Origin: WLMZ01 sp031367435
GTDB lineage: Bacteria > Actinomycetota > Acidimicrobiia > Acidimicrobiales > Ilumatobacteraceae
Direction of reading: 5' to 3'
Assembly (NCBI GenBank): GCA_031367435.1
Contig: JANLPV010000070.1
Span: 27,715-91,714 of the forward strand
DNA length: 64,000 nt
The number at the start of each line of letters is the position of its first letter. Within the stretch, counting starts at the first letter, position 1. The notes below the pieces were generated by a model. The model did no database searches and was not told where the DNA came from. It saw only the letters and a program-made list of their open reading frames with translations. Shown here one piece after another: positions 8,909 to 18,100 of this stretch. Both the position numbers and the translations under genes were made by a program.

Positions 8909-10288
8909 ATGACGCACAGCGTGCTGCAGTTCCTTGGCGCGGTCGGCACCGTCACCGGTAGCCGCTTCTTGCTTGAGCAGGACAGCCGCTCTGTTCTCGT
9001 CGACGCCGGTCTCTATCAGGGCCCGAAGGAGCTTCGCGAACGGAACTGGGTGGCACCCTCGTTCGACGTAGCCGCACTCGACGCTGTCGTACTCACGCAC
9101 GCCCACCTCGATCACTGTGGCTATCTACCTGCGCTGTACCGCGCTGGCTTCAGAGGGCCGATCTTTGCAACGCCGGGAACGATCGCATTGGCGAACATCG
9201 TGTTGCCTGACGCTGGCCGACTGCAAGAGGAAGAGGCGCATCACGCCAACAAGCACGGTTGGTCGAAGCACAATCCCGCGCTCGCGCTGTTCACCGAGCA
9301 AGAGGCAATCGACGTCGGCACATTGTTTCAGCCGGTGCCGTTCGGTCAGGATTACACCGTGGCTGAGGGCCTCACATTGCACCTTCGCACTGCGGGTCAC
9401 ATCCTTGGTGCTGCCAGCGTCACGATGACGACGGCTGCCGGGCGACGGATCGTTTTCAGCGGTGACCTCGGTCGTTCAAGCCATCCGTTGTTGCTTCCAC
9501 CAGCCCAAAGGCCCGATTGCGACATCTTGTTGATCGAGTCCACGTACGGCGACCGCACGCACACCGACGACGGTCTCGAACCCCTCGCCGAAGTCATCCG
9601 TCGCACGGTTGAGCGCAAGGGCACGGTGGTGATTCCAGCGTTCGCCGTCGACCGCACCGAACTGGTGATTCACGCCATCCGCCAACTCGAACGAAGTGGT
9701 GCCATTCCGGTGGTGCCAGTGATCGTCGATAGCCCGATGGCGCTCGCCGCCCTCGCTGTGTATCGCCAGGCTCGCGAGCGCCACGACAGCGAACTCAGGC
9801 CTGAACTCTTCGGTACCGACGATCCATTCGTGACTGGTTCTCTGACGGAAACGCCATCGGTCGAGGAGTCGAAGGCGGCGACCGCACGAGCCGATTCGAC
9901 GATCGTCATCTCCGCGTCCGGTATGGCCAGCGGCGGCCGCGTCCTGCATCACCTCACCAAACATCTGCCCGATCCGCGCTCGAGCGTTGTCATCGCTGGC
10001 TTCCAGTCGCAGGGCACTCGGGGTCGCCAGCTCGCCGAAGGCGCAACAGAGGTGAAGATTCATGGTGCCTATGTTCCTGTCCGCGCGGAGGTCGTCGCGA
10101 TCGATGCGTTCTCCGGTCATGCCGACAGCGACGAACTCATCGCATGGGCCGACGTACACCGCACACCGCCGAGCACCACGTTCGTCATCCACGGCGAGAC
10201 AGAAGCGAGCATGGCGCTGCGCACTCGTTTGCGTAACGCAGCGTGGACGTCGGTCATTCCGCGTTTCGGCGAACGCGTGGTGGTTTGA
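8909..10288 (+). CDS. beta-CASP metallo-beta-lactamase (RNA/DNA-processing exonuclease, YSH1-like)
   Basis: 459 residues. The zinc motif H64-x-H-x-D-H69 in 'VVLTHAHLDHCGYLP' is followed by 'TAGHILGAASV', 'FSGDLG', and the beta-CASP region with 'DILLIESTYGDRTH'. The C-terminal 'HGAYVPVRAEVVAIDAFSGHAD' and 'FVIHGETEA' correspond to the RMMBL domain. Proteins of this type are CPSF-73/RNase J-like nucleases. The start overlaps no other gene. Two Usp genes follow on the same strand, an arrangement that suggests a stress-linked RNA-turnover unit, although this is inference from position. Confidence 0.9.
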   Translation: MTHSVLQFLGAVGTVTGSRFLLEQDSRSVLVDAGLYQGPKELRERNWVAPSFDVAALDAVVLTHAHLDHCGYLPALYRAGFRGPIFATPGTIALANIVLPDAGRLQEEEAHHANKHGWSKHNPALALFTEQEAIDVGTLFQPVPFGQDYTVAEGLTLHLRTAGHILGAASVTMTTAAGRRIVFSGDLGRSSHPLLLPPAQRPDCDILLIESTYGDRTHTDDGLEPLAEVIRRTVERKGTVVIPAFAVDRTELVIHAIRQLERSGAIPVVPVIVDSPMALAALAVYRQARERHDSELRPELFGTDDPFVTGSLTETPSVEESKAATARADSTIVISASGMASGGRVLHHLTKHLPDPRSSVVIAGFQSQGTRGRQLAEGATEVKIHGAYVPVRAEVVAIDAFSGHADSDELIAWADVHRTPPSTTFVIHGETEASMALRTRLRNAAWTSVIPRFGERVVV

Positions 10289-10342
10289 AATGAGCGCCGC
10301 AGTGGGTATCGAACAGTGCGGCACCACATCCGACCGCGGACC

Positions 10343-10357
10343 TTGGCGATGCGCCAA
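10343..10357. promoter_or_regulatory. perfect palindrome TTGGCG-ATG-CGCCAA
   Basis: TTGGCG and CGCCAA separated by 3 nt, 48 bp upstream of the second Usp gene and 55 bp after the beta-CASP stop. It may be an operator; the arms are too short to argue strongly for a terminator. Confidence 0.35.
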
Positions 10358-10404
10358 CCGCCATTTCCAGCATTGCTCTTCGAGCACGAACAAGTGAGGA
10401 ATCC

Positions 10405-10836
10405 ATGGCAAACATCGTCGTCGGCGTAGACGGATCAGATAGTTCTCGGCACGCGCTCGAATGGGCTGCAGCGGAGGCGGCGCTTCGGGGATCGCGACTC
10501 GACATCGTGTCGACGTGGGAATTCCCGATGCTCATCGCCTCCGAGGTCATGTGGGCCACGCCTCCTGAAAGCTCTATGTTGGTCGCTGCTGCAGCCGAAC
10601 GCGCACAACGGCTGATCGATGAGATGCATCTCTCCGACACAAACGTCTCGTTCGCGGTTATCACCCCTGAGGGCCGCTCCGGCGCTGAGCTCGTGCGGCT
10701 GTCCACGGATGCCGACATGTTGGTGGTGGGTTCTCGCGGCGCGGGCTCGGCACGCGAGTTGTTGCTGGGCTCCGTGTCGAACTACTGCGTGCATCACGCA
10801 ACGTGTCCCATTGTGATCATCCGTCCACCAGCCTGA
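10405..10836 (+). CDS. universal stress protein, UspA family
   Basis: 143 residues, single Usp domain. It has 'NIVVGVDGSDSSRHALEWAAAEAALRG' at the N-terminus and the ATP-binding signature 'VVGSRGAGSARELLLGSVSNYC'. A good ribosome-binding site (GAGGAA) sits 6 nt before the ATG. It is very close in sequence to the Usp genes at 7.4 and 10.9 kb, so the three are probably recent paralogues that could form mixed dimers. Confidence 0.92.
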   Translation: MANIVVGVDGSDSSRHALEWAAAEAALRGSRLDIVSTWEFPMLIASEVMWATPPESSMLVAAAAERAQRLIDEMHLSDTNVSFAVITPEGRSGAELVRLSTDADMLVVGSRGAGSARELLLGSVSNYCVHHATCPIVIIRPPA

Positions 10837-10902
10837 CGCTGTTCGCGAACGCTTCCGAGTGACGATCAGTAGATTTGTGCGGCACACACAATTGAGGAGA
10901 CC

Positions 10903-11313
10903 ATGGGCACCATCGTCGTCGGCGTTGACGGATCGGAGAACTCGAGATACGCGCTCGAATGGGCAGTTGCTGAGGCCACGTTGCGTCACGCGAGTTTGCT
11001 CGTTGTTTCGTGCTGGGAGTTTCCTACTCTTGTTGCCACCGAAATTGTGTGGACCGTCCCACCTGACGTTGTCGCCGTAGCCGAACGACTCATCCACGAA
11101 GTGCAGCTCGACGTCTCCGGGCTCAACTACACCATCGTCGCACCTGAGGGTCGTCCCGGTGCCGATCTCGTACGGATAGCTGCCCACGCCGATGTGCTCG
11201 TCGTGGGCTCGCGTGGCTCTGGCTCAGCGAGCGAACTCCTACTCGGGTCGGTCGCGAATTACTGTGCAACGTATGGCCGATGCCCAGTTGTGATCATTCA
11301 TCCGCCCGAGTGA
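10903..11313 (+). CDS. universal stress protein, UspA family
   Basis: 136 residues, shortened by about seven residues in the variable middle loop compared with its two paralogues. 'TIVVGVDGSENSRYALEWAVAEA' and 'VVGSRGSGSASELLLGSVANYC' give the ATP-binding Usp signature. GAGGAG precedes the ATG. The 3' end overlaps the 3' end of the convergent WS/DGAT gene by 20 bp. Confidence 0.92.
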   Translation: MGTIVVGVDGSENSRYALEWAVAEATLRHASLLVVSCWEFPTLVATEIVWTVPPDVVAVAERLIHEVQLDVSGLNYTIVAPEGRPGADLVRIAAHADVLVVGSRGSGSASELLLGSVANYCATYGRCPVVIIHPPE

Positions 11314-12721
11314 CTACCTTGTGCTTGCCGAGATCGAGCACCTCGCGAAAGCCCGCCTTCAAGCACCTCATGAACACGTCGTCGTCTGGGATTGCTTTTG
11401 CGTCGATGTTTACGCCCATGTAGCAACGTTGTCGGTATGACATCAGTGTGATGTTCAACGCGGAGCCTGCGGTGGGTCCGAATGGATAAAACTGCAGCAC
11501 CTCAGCACCGAGAAGATACATCGGGATCGGTACACCAGGAACGTTGCTGGCCAGGAAGTCCACACGCTTGAGCATCGAGCCAATGACCCCGCGCGGCAAC
11601 AGGTTCAGCGCACCGGCAATCGCACCGGTATACGCCAGCGATGGTTCTGCCCTTACTTCCTTGCCACGCTCGTGCAACGCGCGAATGCGCTCGGCGGGAT
11701 CGGCCGCGCCAACCGGAACTTTGAAGCGCATCACGGTCACATGATTTCCGCCGGGCCCATCCACAGCTTTACGCAGACTGATCGGCATCGCTACCCGAAG
11801 CTCATCGACGACCGCGCCATGTCGTTCGTGATACTTGCGCAGGCCGCCGGTGATACCGGCCAGGAACCCGTCATTCACCGTTCCCCCAGCCGCCCTGGCT
11901 GCGTCGCGCAATTGCTGAAGTGATACATCCATCACTCGAAATCGCGAGTTCGCGTCGCGACCGGCCATCACCGGCGAGAGCGTGGCGGTGACCGGGGCAA
12001 CCGTGCGACCGATCGAACGCGCCGCTTCGACGGTGCCGACAAGTGTTTGTTGCGGATGACGCAACGCGTTGAGCAGGCTCGGTAGCACCGACGGCGCGTT
12101 TCGACGCGCAAAATCGACGAAACCTTCAACGTCGTGTTCCATCACGTCGCGCAACAGGCGCAACGCGTTCTTCGTGGGTGTCGGCCCCGCGCTCTTCGCC
12201 AACGTCGATGTCGGGGCAGGTTGGGCGGTGATGCCAGGTTCGAAATCGAAGAGGTGCGCGGCCAATTGCACCGAGCCGACCCCATCGGTGAGAACGTGAT
12301 GCACCTTCATAACGAGCGCGGCCTGCCCCTTATCGAGGCCTTCGATGAGAGTGAACTCCCACAGCGGCCGCGAGCGATCAAAGCCCTGCGTTGCCGCAGT
12401 ATGAGCAAATTCCAGCACCTCGGCTCGACCGGCCGGCGCAGGTAGCGCAATGCGACGAGTGTGATAGGCCAGATCAAAATCGGAGTCGTCCATCCAGCGC
12501 AATGTGGTTGGGTGCAACGGTGGTGCCACCACCTTGTGTCGCAGGCTTGGCACCTCGTCAATCATGTGCCGAACTCGTGCCGTAAATTGTGTCCAATCAG
12601 GCGGTTCCTTGAGCATCACGACACCAAGAATCGTCGACCTCAGTAACGGATCAGATTCGATCATCCACATGATCGTGTCTGTTTGACTTAGATAATGGGT
12701 ATCCCCCGAATTCGTTCGCAT
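11294..12721 (-). CDS. wax ester synthase / diacylglycerol O-acyltransferase (WS/DGAT)
   Basis: 475 residues from the ATG at 12721. Enzymes of this family esterify diacylglycerol or fatty alcohols with acyl-CoA to make triacylglycerol or wax esters at the membrane. The catalytic motif HHxxxDG is seen as HHVLTDG at residues 141-147, preceded by 'PLWEFTLIEGL'. The second conserved block 'NVPGVPIPMYLLGAEVLQFYPFGPTAG' and the C-terminal 'YRQRCYMGVNIDAKAIPD' are both typical. Length matches the family (450-480). It suggests neutral-lipid storage. Confidence 0.92.
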   Translation of the reverse strand: MRTNSGDTHYLSQTDTIMWMIESDPLLRSTILGVVMLKEPPDWTQFTARVRHMIDEVPSLRHKVVAPPLHPTTLRWMDDSDFDLAYHTRRIALPAPAGRAEVLEFAHTAATQGFDRSRPLWEFTLIEGLDKGQAALVMKVHHVLTDGVGSVQLAAHLFDFEPGITAQPAPTSTLAKSAGPTPTKNALRLLRDVMEHDVEGFVDFARRNAPSVLPSLLNALRHPQQTLVGTVEAARSIGRTVAPVTATLSPVMAGRDANSRFRVMDVSLQQLRDAARAAGGTVNDGFLAGITGGLRKYHERHGAVVDELRVAMPISLRKAVDGPGGNHVTVMRFKVPVGAADPAERIRALHERGKEVRAEPSLAYTGAIAGALNLLPRGVIGSMLKRVDFLASNVPGVPIPMYLLGAEVLQFYPFGPTAGSALNITLMSYRQRCYMGVNIDAKAIPDDDVFMRCLKAGFREVLDLGKHKVVTRADE

Positions 12722-12778
12722 GCGACTCGTCCTGTCGTCCAGTGTGGGTATACACGTCCCTGATCGTGAATGGAATAC

Positions 12779-12815
12779 GGCGAAAGGGAGAGTCCCACAG
12801 GACGCTCCCTTCGCC
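12779..12815 (-). terminator. strong hairpin terminator of the membrane-protein gene
   Basis: GGCGAA...TTCGCC with inner GGGAG/CTCCC and GTCC/GGAC pairs and a 4-nt loop. It lies 28 bp after the stop of the gene ending at 12843 on the minus strand and upstream of the WS/DGAT start. Confidence 0.65.
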
Positions 12816-12842
12816 ATTGTGACTCCTGGAGGGCGTGAGCCG

Positions 12843-13478
12843 TCAGGCCTGGTGATCAACTGCGAGGACGATCTGGTCCTTCGAAGTTGTGAGTGCGTGG
12901 ATGAATCCGGCAAGTGATGCCAGCAACAGCACCAGCGCCACCAAGAAACAGACGGTCTCTGCTTGGCCACCCTTGCGACCGAACTCGCTGAAACCGTATG
13001 AGGTGAGTAGCAGACCACGAAGGGTTTCACCCTTGAAGGCTGTCTCACGCAGGCCCTTGACTGCATCAGCAGCCTTCTGCAGTTCTTCAGTGGGCTTGCC
13101 AGCAGCCTTGGCGTCGGTTACCGCCTTGGTTGCCTTCGCGCCTTCGGCACCGAGCGTGGCGTACGTTGCACCTTCAAATCCCGCTGCCTTTGAACCTTCT
13201 TCGAGGTGCAAGGCGATGAAGTGGTTCGCGTAACATTCGGCCTTCTTGCCGCTGTCGAGCGGCGTGCCGGCGAACGTAATGAGGCAAGCTTCCTTCTTCT
13301 CAACATCTGTCAATGTGTCTGCCGTCTTAAATGAAATCTTCTGCGCCGTGAGCTCGCGATGCACATACGTCTTGGCAAAATCGGCGTTGTTCTTCATCAC
13401 GAGTCCGAGGACAGCAAGTAGTCCGGCGACCAGAATTCCACCGATTGCAAATACAATATCTAGCGTTCTGCGTTTCAT
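12843..13478 (-). CDS. small membrane protein with two transmembrane helices, function unknown
   Basis: 211 residues. One helix lies at about residues 7-29 after 'MKRRTLDIVFAIGG', and a second at about 179-199 ('TVCFLVALVLLLASLAGFIHAL'). Between them is an extracytoplasmic segment of about 145 residues with two cysteines ('EACLITFAG' and 'KKAECYANHF') that may form a disulfide, and an Ala/Lys-rich helical stretch. GAGGAG precedes the ATG at good spacing. I do not recognise a named family. It is monocistronic, with a hairpin downstream. Confidence 0.75.
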   Translation of the reverse strand: MKRRTLDIVFAIGGILVAGLLAVLGLVMKNNADFAKTYVHRELTAQKISFKTADTLTDVEKKEACLITFAGTPLDSGKKAECYANHFIALHLEEGSKAAGFEGATYATLGAEGAKATKAVTDAKAAGKPTEELQKAADAVKGLRETAFKGETLRGLLLTSYGFSEFGRKGGQAETVCFLVALVLLLASLAGFIHALTTSKDQIVLAVDHQA

Positions 13479-13808
13479 GAGTTATGACTCCTCTTTGGTG
13501 ATCCAGTTCGTTGCTTCGTTGCGTTGGACTGGATGGTTTGGGCAACACCCACAGAGTAATTTCTCGGTAAGAATTTCGCTAGGGTCCAATGACCCTTTGG
13601 AGCAGGACATCAGACCAAGGCTTTCGCCGAAATGATTTGTGCTCGGCAGGTGTCGTTGTTGAGCTGCGTATTACCCAGAAATTGGGCCGTTCAGACCGGT
13701 TCACGTCGACTGCTGCCTCTCACCGCTACGTCCGCCCTCAGACGCGGCGAAGGGACCCATCTCGATGAGACGAGTCCCCTCGCGCCTGTTGCGCCAAACA
13801 GATCTATG
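13479..13808. other. intergenic region, 330 bp
   Basis: I see no convincing gene. The right-hand part holds a hairpin (13752-13778) suited to terminate the collagen-like gene. The left-hand part should contain the promoter of the small membrane protein. Confidence 0.5.
13752..13778 (-). terminator. hairpin downstream of the collagen-like gene
   Basis: GGGAC pairs with GTCCC and TCTC with GAGA around GAT, with a 3-nt internal loop; it lies about 30 bp beyond the stop of the minus-strand gene. Confidence 0.45.
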
Positions 13809-14927
13809 TCACGGGTTGCTCATCTGCTCGATGACAATCCACGCATTGATTGTCACTGAGGTACCGCCGACGAGGTTGGGCAACGTGATCGCTATCGGAG
13901 CGGGAGGATCCTCACCAGTGGAACTGGCATTTACAAGCGTGACGATGGCGTTCGCGGGGATTTGAAGGATCGCAGTTCCCTGGTTCTGCCCAACCGCAGC
14001 GCCGAACACGAGGGGCGTGCCACCGTTCACCCGGATGTCGATCTGATTTGCAGCCGAAGCCGTCACACCAAAGGAAACCTTGTAATGGCCGGGGGTTGTA
14101 ATGGTGAACGTAGACGCCGGAACGACTGGCGTTACGCCAGCTCCGAACCCGATGTCACCCACGTTTTCAGCAAGCGTGCTGAACACGATCGGCGAGCCAG
14201 CAGCGACGGTTGTCGCGCCAGTGTGATAGGCGTACACATAGTTCGACACCGCACCGCCGCCGCCGGGGGCACCTGCGACACCCTGAGGGCCGGCCGGTCC
14301 CGCCGGGCCTCCTACACCAATTCCGCCAGGGCCATCAAGGCCCATTGACCCCTCGATACCCTGAGCGCCCGGCGCGCCTGGCGCGCCATTGGCACCTGCC
14401 GCGCCCGGAGCACCAGGATCGCCCTTGGCTCCAGCACCGCCAGCGGGGCTGGGTGCATAGAAGCCGACGAGGTCCATCACCACATCAACCGTGCCGGCAG
14501 AGTTGAAGAGGCTGACCGCGTGATCACTGTGAATCGAGACCACGATGGTGTTCGCTACCGGCGATGACGACGACCAGTTGACAGCTGACGTCCACGGCTT
14601 GGCATCGCCCTTCGCGAACGCAGTCAAGAACCCGGAGCGTGTGCCGTTCACGACCGTGAGGTTCACGGCGGCAGCGGTGGCATCGTCGGGAAGACCCGGT
14701 ATGACCACATTCAGCGTCTCGCCGTGTCCGAGAGGTGTATTCGCGGCACCGATGCCTTCGCGAGTATCGAGTACACGAGTTGGCGTATAGGAGTGATAGC
14801 TCGAGGCGGTCGACGAGTCGCTCGGCGCCGCGCTCGCGACACCAGCCGCGAGTAGAGCTCCCATGCTCAAAACCGCCGCGGCTACCTGCCACCGGCGAGG
14901 AACAGAGGACAATGCCTGTCGCTTCAT
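13809..14927 (-). CDS. secreted collagen-like protein with C-terminal C1q/BclA-like head domain
   Basis: 372 residues from the ATG at 14927, which has GGAG 8 nt upstream; the frame stays open to 14999. A signal peptide ('WQVAAAVLSMGALLAAGVASAA') is followed by a domain of about 120 residues opening with 'YTPTRVLDTREG', a motif common in secreted actinobacterial proteins. Next comes about 60 residues of Gly-X-Y collagen repeat ('GDPGAPGAAGANGAPGAPG'), and then a beta-rich domain of about 145 residues. That last domain resembles the trimeric jelly-roll heads of C1q/BclA proteins. The overall plan suggests a trimeric surface or adhesin filament. It is divergent from the giant multicopper oxidase. 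Confidence 0.82.
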   Translation of the reverse strand: MKRQALSSVPRRWQVAAAVLSMGALLAAGVASAAPSDSSTASSYHSYTPTRVLDTREGIGAANTPLGHGETLNVVIPGLPDDATAAAVNLTVVNGTRSGFLTAFAKGDAKPWTSAVNWSSSSPVANTIVVSIHSDHAVSLFNSAGTVDVVMDLVGFYAPSPAGGAGAKGDPGAPGAAGANGAPGAPGAQGIEGSMGLDGPGGIGVGGPAGPAGPQGVAGAPGGGGAVSNYVYAYHTGATTVAAGSPIVFSTLAENVGDIGFGAGVTPVVPASTFTITTPGHYKVSFGVTASAANQIDIRVNGGTPLVFGAAVGQNQGTAILQIPANAIVTLVNASSTGEDPPAPIAITLPNLVGGTSVTINAWIVIEQMSNP

Positions 14928-15021
14928 CAGATTCTCCTTGTCGCGAATAGACCGCGCTTTGCTGTCTTCAACTCTTCGCCGCACTGGTACTAACGACAAG
15001 GGCCAACCGTCATCGGCGATA

Positions 15022-15036
15022 GGGCCGTACGACCCT
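15022..15036. promoter_or_regulatory. 15-bp imperfect palindrome shared by the copper-protein genes, copy 1
   Basis: GGGCCGTACGACCCT lies between the divergent collagen-like and multicopper oxidase genes. It matches the 15-mer at 20020-20034 at 11 positions, with GGG...CCCT arms conserved. It resembles the general form of DosR-type operators, but this is only resemblance. Confidence 0.35.
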
Positions 15037-15139
15037 TCCTCCGCATTTCTGAGAGGCGCACGCTGAATCCAGCGATAGCCCGAACGGCACAGGACGCGTA
15101 TGCCTGACCGGAGCTACATCGGTAACGGCGAAGGAGCGG

Positions 15140-18100
15140 ATGATGAGACGAATGATCAGAGTCCAGTTGGCACTGGCTGGACTACTTACCTTGGTGGTGG
15201 GTGTCGATCAACTGAGAACCACCCCCACGCAGGCCGCAGCGTGCGTACCCGGCACGCTGCCGCTCAAATCCCCTGACTGCGATGCCATCTATCCTCACTA
15301 TTTCGGGCCGTACCCGAACTGGGCCAATAGCCCGCAGGTGCTGTCCAACGCCGTAGTGACCATCACCAACGGCGGCGGCAGCGGAGCTGCCGCAACGGCC
15401 ACCGTCGAGCCGAAGACTGGTGCGATCGCCTCAATCACCGTCACCGACCCGGGCAGCGGCTACACGTCGGTGCCCACGGTGACCGTAACTGCTCCCGGAA
15501 GCACCCAGACTGCAGTTGCCACGGCCACCGCGGTTATCTCGCTCGGCGTCATCGAGAGCATCTCGGTCGATGAATCGGGATTCGGTTTCACTGCGCCAAC
15601 GGTGACGATCACCGGAGGCACTCCGACTCCGGGCTTCAACGCGACCGCTGTTGCCAGCGGTGGTGTTGACAGAGTCACGGTGTCCAACGGTGGCACCGGT
15701 TACACGGTGCAGCCAATCGTGAGGTTCGACCTCCCCGACCTGCCAAACGGTACCCGTGCCACCGGCACCGCGACGATGAACGTCAATGGCGTCGTCAACG
15801 GAGTCGAGGTTGTTGACGGCGGATCCGGTTACACCAGCGCGCCAAACGTGACGATTCTCGACGGCAACCAAACTAACCCGACGGGTGCCACGGTTGGCGC
15901 AACAATTGGCATCTCAAACGTCGACATCACCTCGGGCGGCCAGGGTTACGACGCGTCGCCGACCGTCACCATTTCCGACACCATCGGCACCCCGGACAAG
16001 GGTTCCAGCGCCACGGCCACCATCGCGCGGCGTGGAGCGGTGACGGCAGTCAACGTGACCGCAGCGGGCGCAGGCTATCTGACCCCCGGCATCAAGAAGT
16101 TCGTCGACGCACTTGCCGGCATCGGTGCAACAGCGAAGAACAACCTCGGTCAATACATCCCCCAGGCTGTGCCTGATACGACCACGTATCCGGGCACCGA
16201 CTACTACGAGATCGCCGTCGTGCAATATCGCCAGCAGTTCAGTAGCCAGCTCCCCGCATCGCTGCTCCGTGGCTATGTCCAACTGTCCACCAACGTGGTG
16301 CCCGGCGCGCTACTACCGCTGACGAACGCCAACCTTGACCCCAACATTGCGGCGACGCCCATCAAGATCAACAACCAACAGGTCTACGGCGTCGACAGCC
16401 CTCACTACCTCGGCCCGATCGTGGTCGCCCAGAAGGACAGGCCAGTACGTGTCCTCTTCCGCAACCTGCTGCCGACCGGTGTTGCTGGCGATCTGTTCCT
16501 TCCTGTCGACACAACCCTCATGGGTTCCGGAATGGGCCCGAACATGATCACCCTCGACCCCGTCACCGGAGTGCCGGTCGACACGACAGCTGACAACGGC
16601 ACCGTGCGAGATGAGGTTCGCAACCCGATGTGCGACGCGTCGCCCAAGCCGGTCAACCCTGTTTCCGGCAAGACCGACTGCTACGCCGAGAACCGTGCAA
16701 CACTGCATCTCCACGGCGGCATCACCCCATGGATCAGCGACGGCACACCTCACCAGTGGATTACTCCCGCCGGCGACAGCACCGCGTATCCGAAGGGTGT
16801 CAGCGTCTCCAACGTTCCCGACATGCCAGATCCAGGCCCGGGTGCCGAGACCTTCTTCTACACCAACCAGCAGAGCGCTCGACTGATGTGGTATCACGAT
16901 CATGCATGGGGTATCACCCGCCTCAACGTGATGGCCGGCGAAGCCGCCCCATACCTCCTTACAGACGCTACCGAGACGGCGTTGACTGCTGCCGGTGGAG
17001 CGCTTGCCGGTCTTGGTTATGGCACCCCGCTGGTGATTCAAGATAAGACCTTCGTTCCCAGCGTCGCCGCTATGGCTGCACAAGACCCGACTTGGAACTA
17101 CCTCAAGTGGGGTGGCTACGGCAACCTTTGGGTACCTCATGTGTACATGCCCGCCCAGAACCCCGGTGACCCAACCGGTATGAGCGCATTCGGTCGTTGG
17201 ATGTACGGACCATGGTTCTGGCCTCCAGCCAAGGACGTCAAGTACCCACCGATCGCCAACCCGTACTACGACGCGAACTGCGACGCAAACGTGCAACCGT
17301 TCTGCGAACCGCCACTGATTCCGTCGACACCAAACCTGTCGGTCGGCATGGAGGCATTCAACGACACTCCCATCGTGAACGGCACTGCGTACCCAACGAC
17401 CACCGTGGACCCCAAGGCCTACCGCTACCGAGTTCTGAACGGATCGAACGACCGGTTCTGGAACCTGTCGTGGTATGTCGCTGATCCCACCACGGGCACG
17501 CTCAGCGAAGTTGCGCTGAAGCCAACCGAAGTTGCCGCAGCGCAGACCGACCCCAACGTGGTGCCGACACCTGACACGACGAAGAGCCCAGCTGGACCCG
17601 ACTGGATCCAGATCGGTACTGAAGGCGGATTCCTGCCAACACCCACCGTCGTGCCAGCACATCCCACCACCTGGATCACCGACCCGACGCGATTCGACGT
17701 CGGCAACGTGGATCTCCATTCGCTGATGCTCGCTCCTGGCGAGCGTGCCGACGTGATCGTCGACTTCTCGCAGTTCCGCGGCAAGACGCTGATCTTGTAC
17801 AACGACGCGCCCGCCGCTTACCCGGCACGCGTCTCGAGCTACGACTATTACACCGGTGGCCCGGATCTGTCCCCCGTCGGTGCACCCACGACGCTGCCCG
17901 GTTACGGCCCCAACACTCGCACGATCATGCAGGTGAAGGTCTCCACCGGTGTTCCCGACGTGCGTTTCGATCGGCCGAACACCACGAACGACCGTATGGG
18001 CGCATTGATGACGGCGTTCGCCCATCACACCGACAACTCGGGTGTCTTCGAGTCCAGCCAGAACCCGATCATTGTCGGCCAGGCCGCGTACAACACGGCC

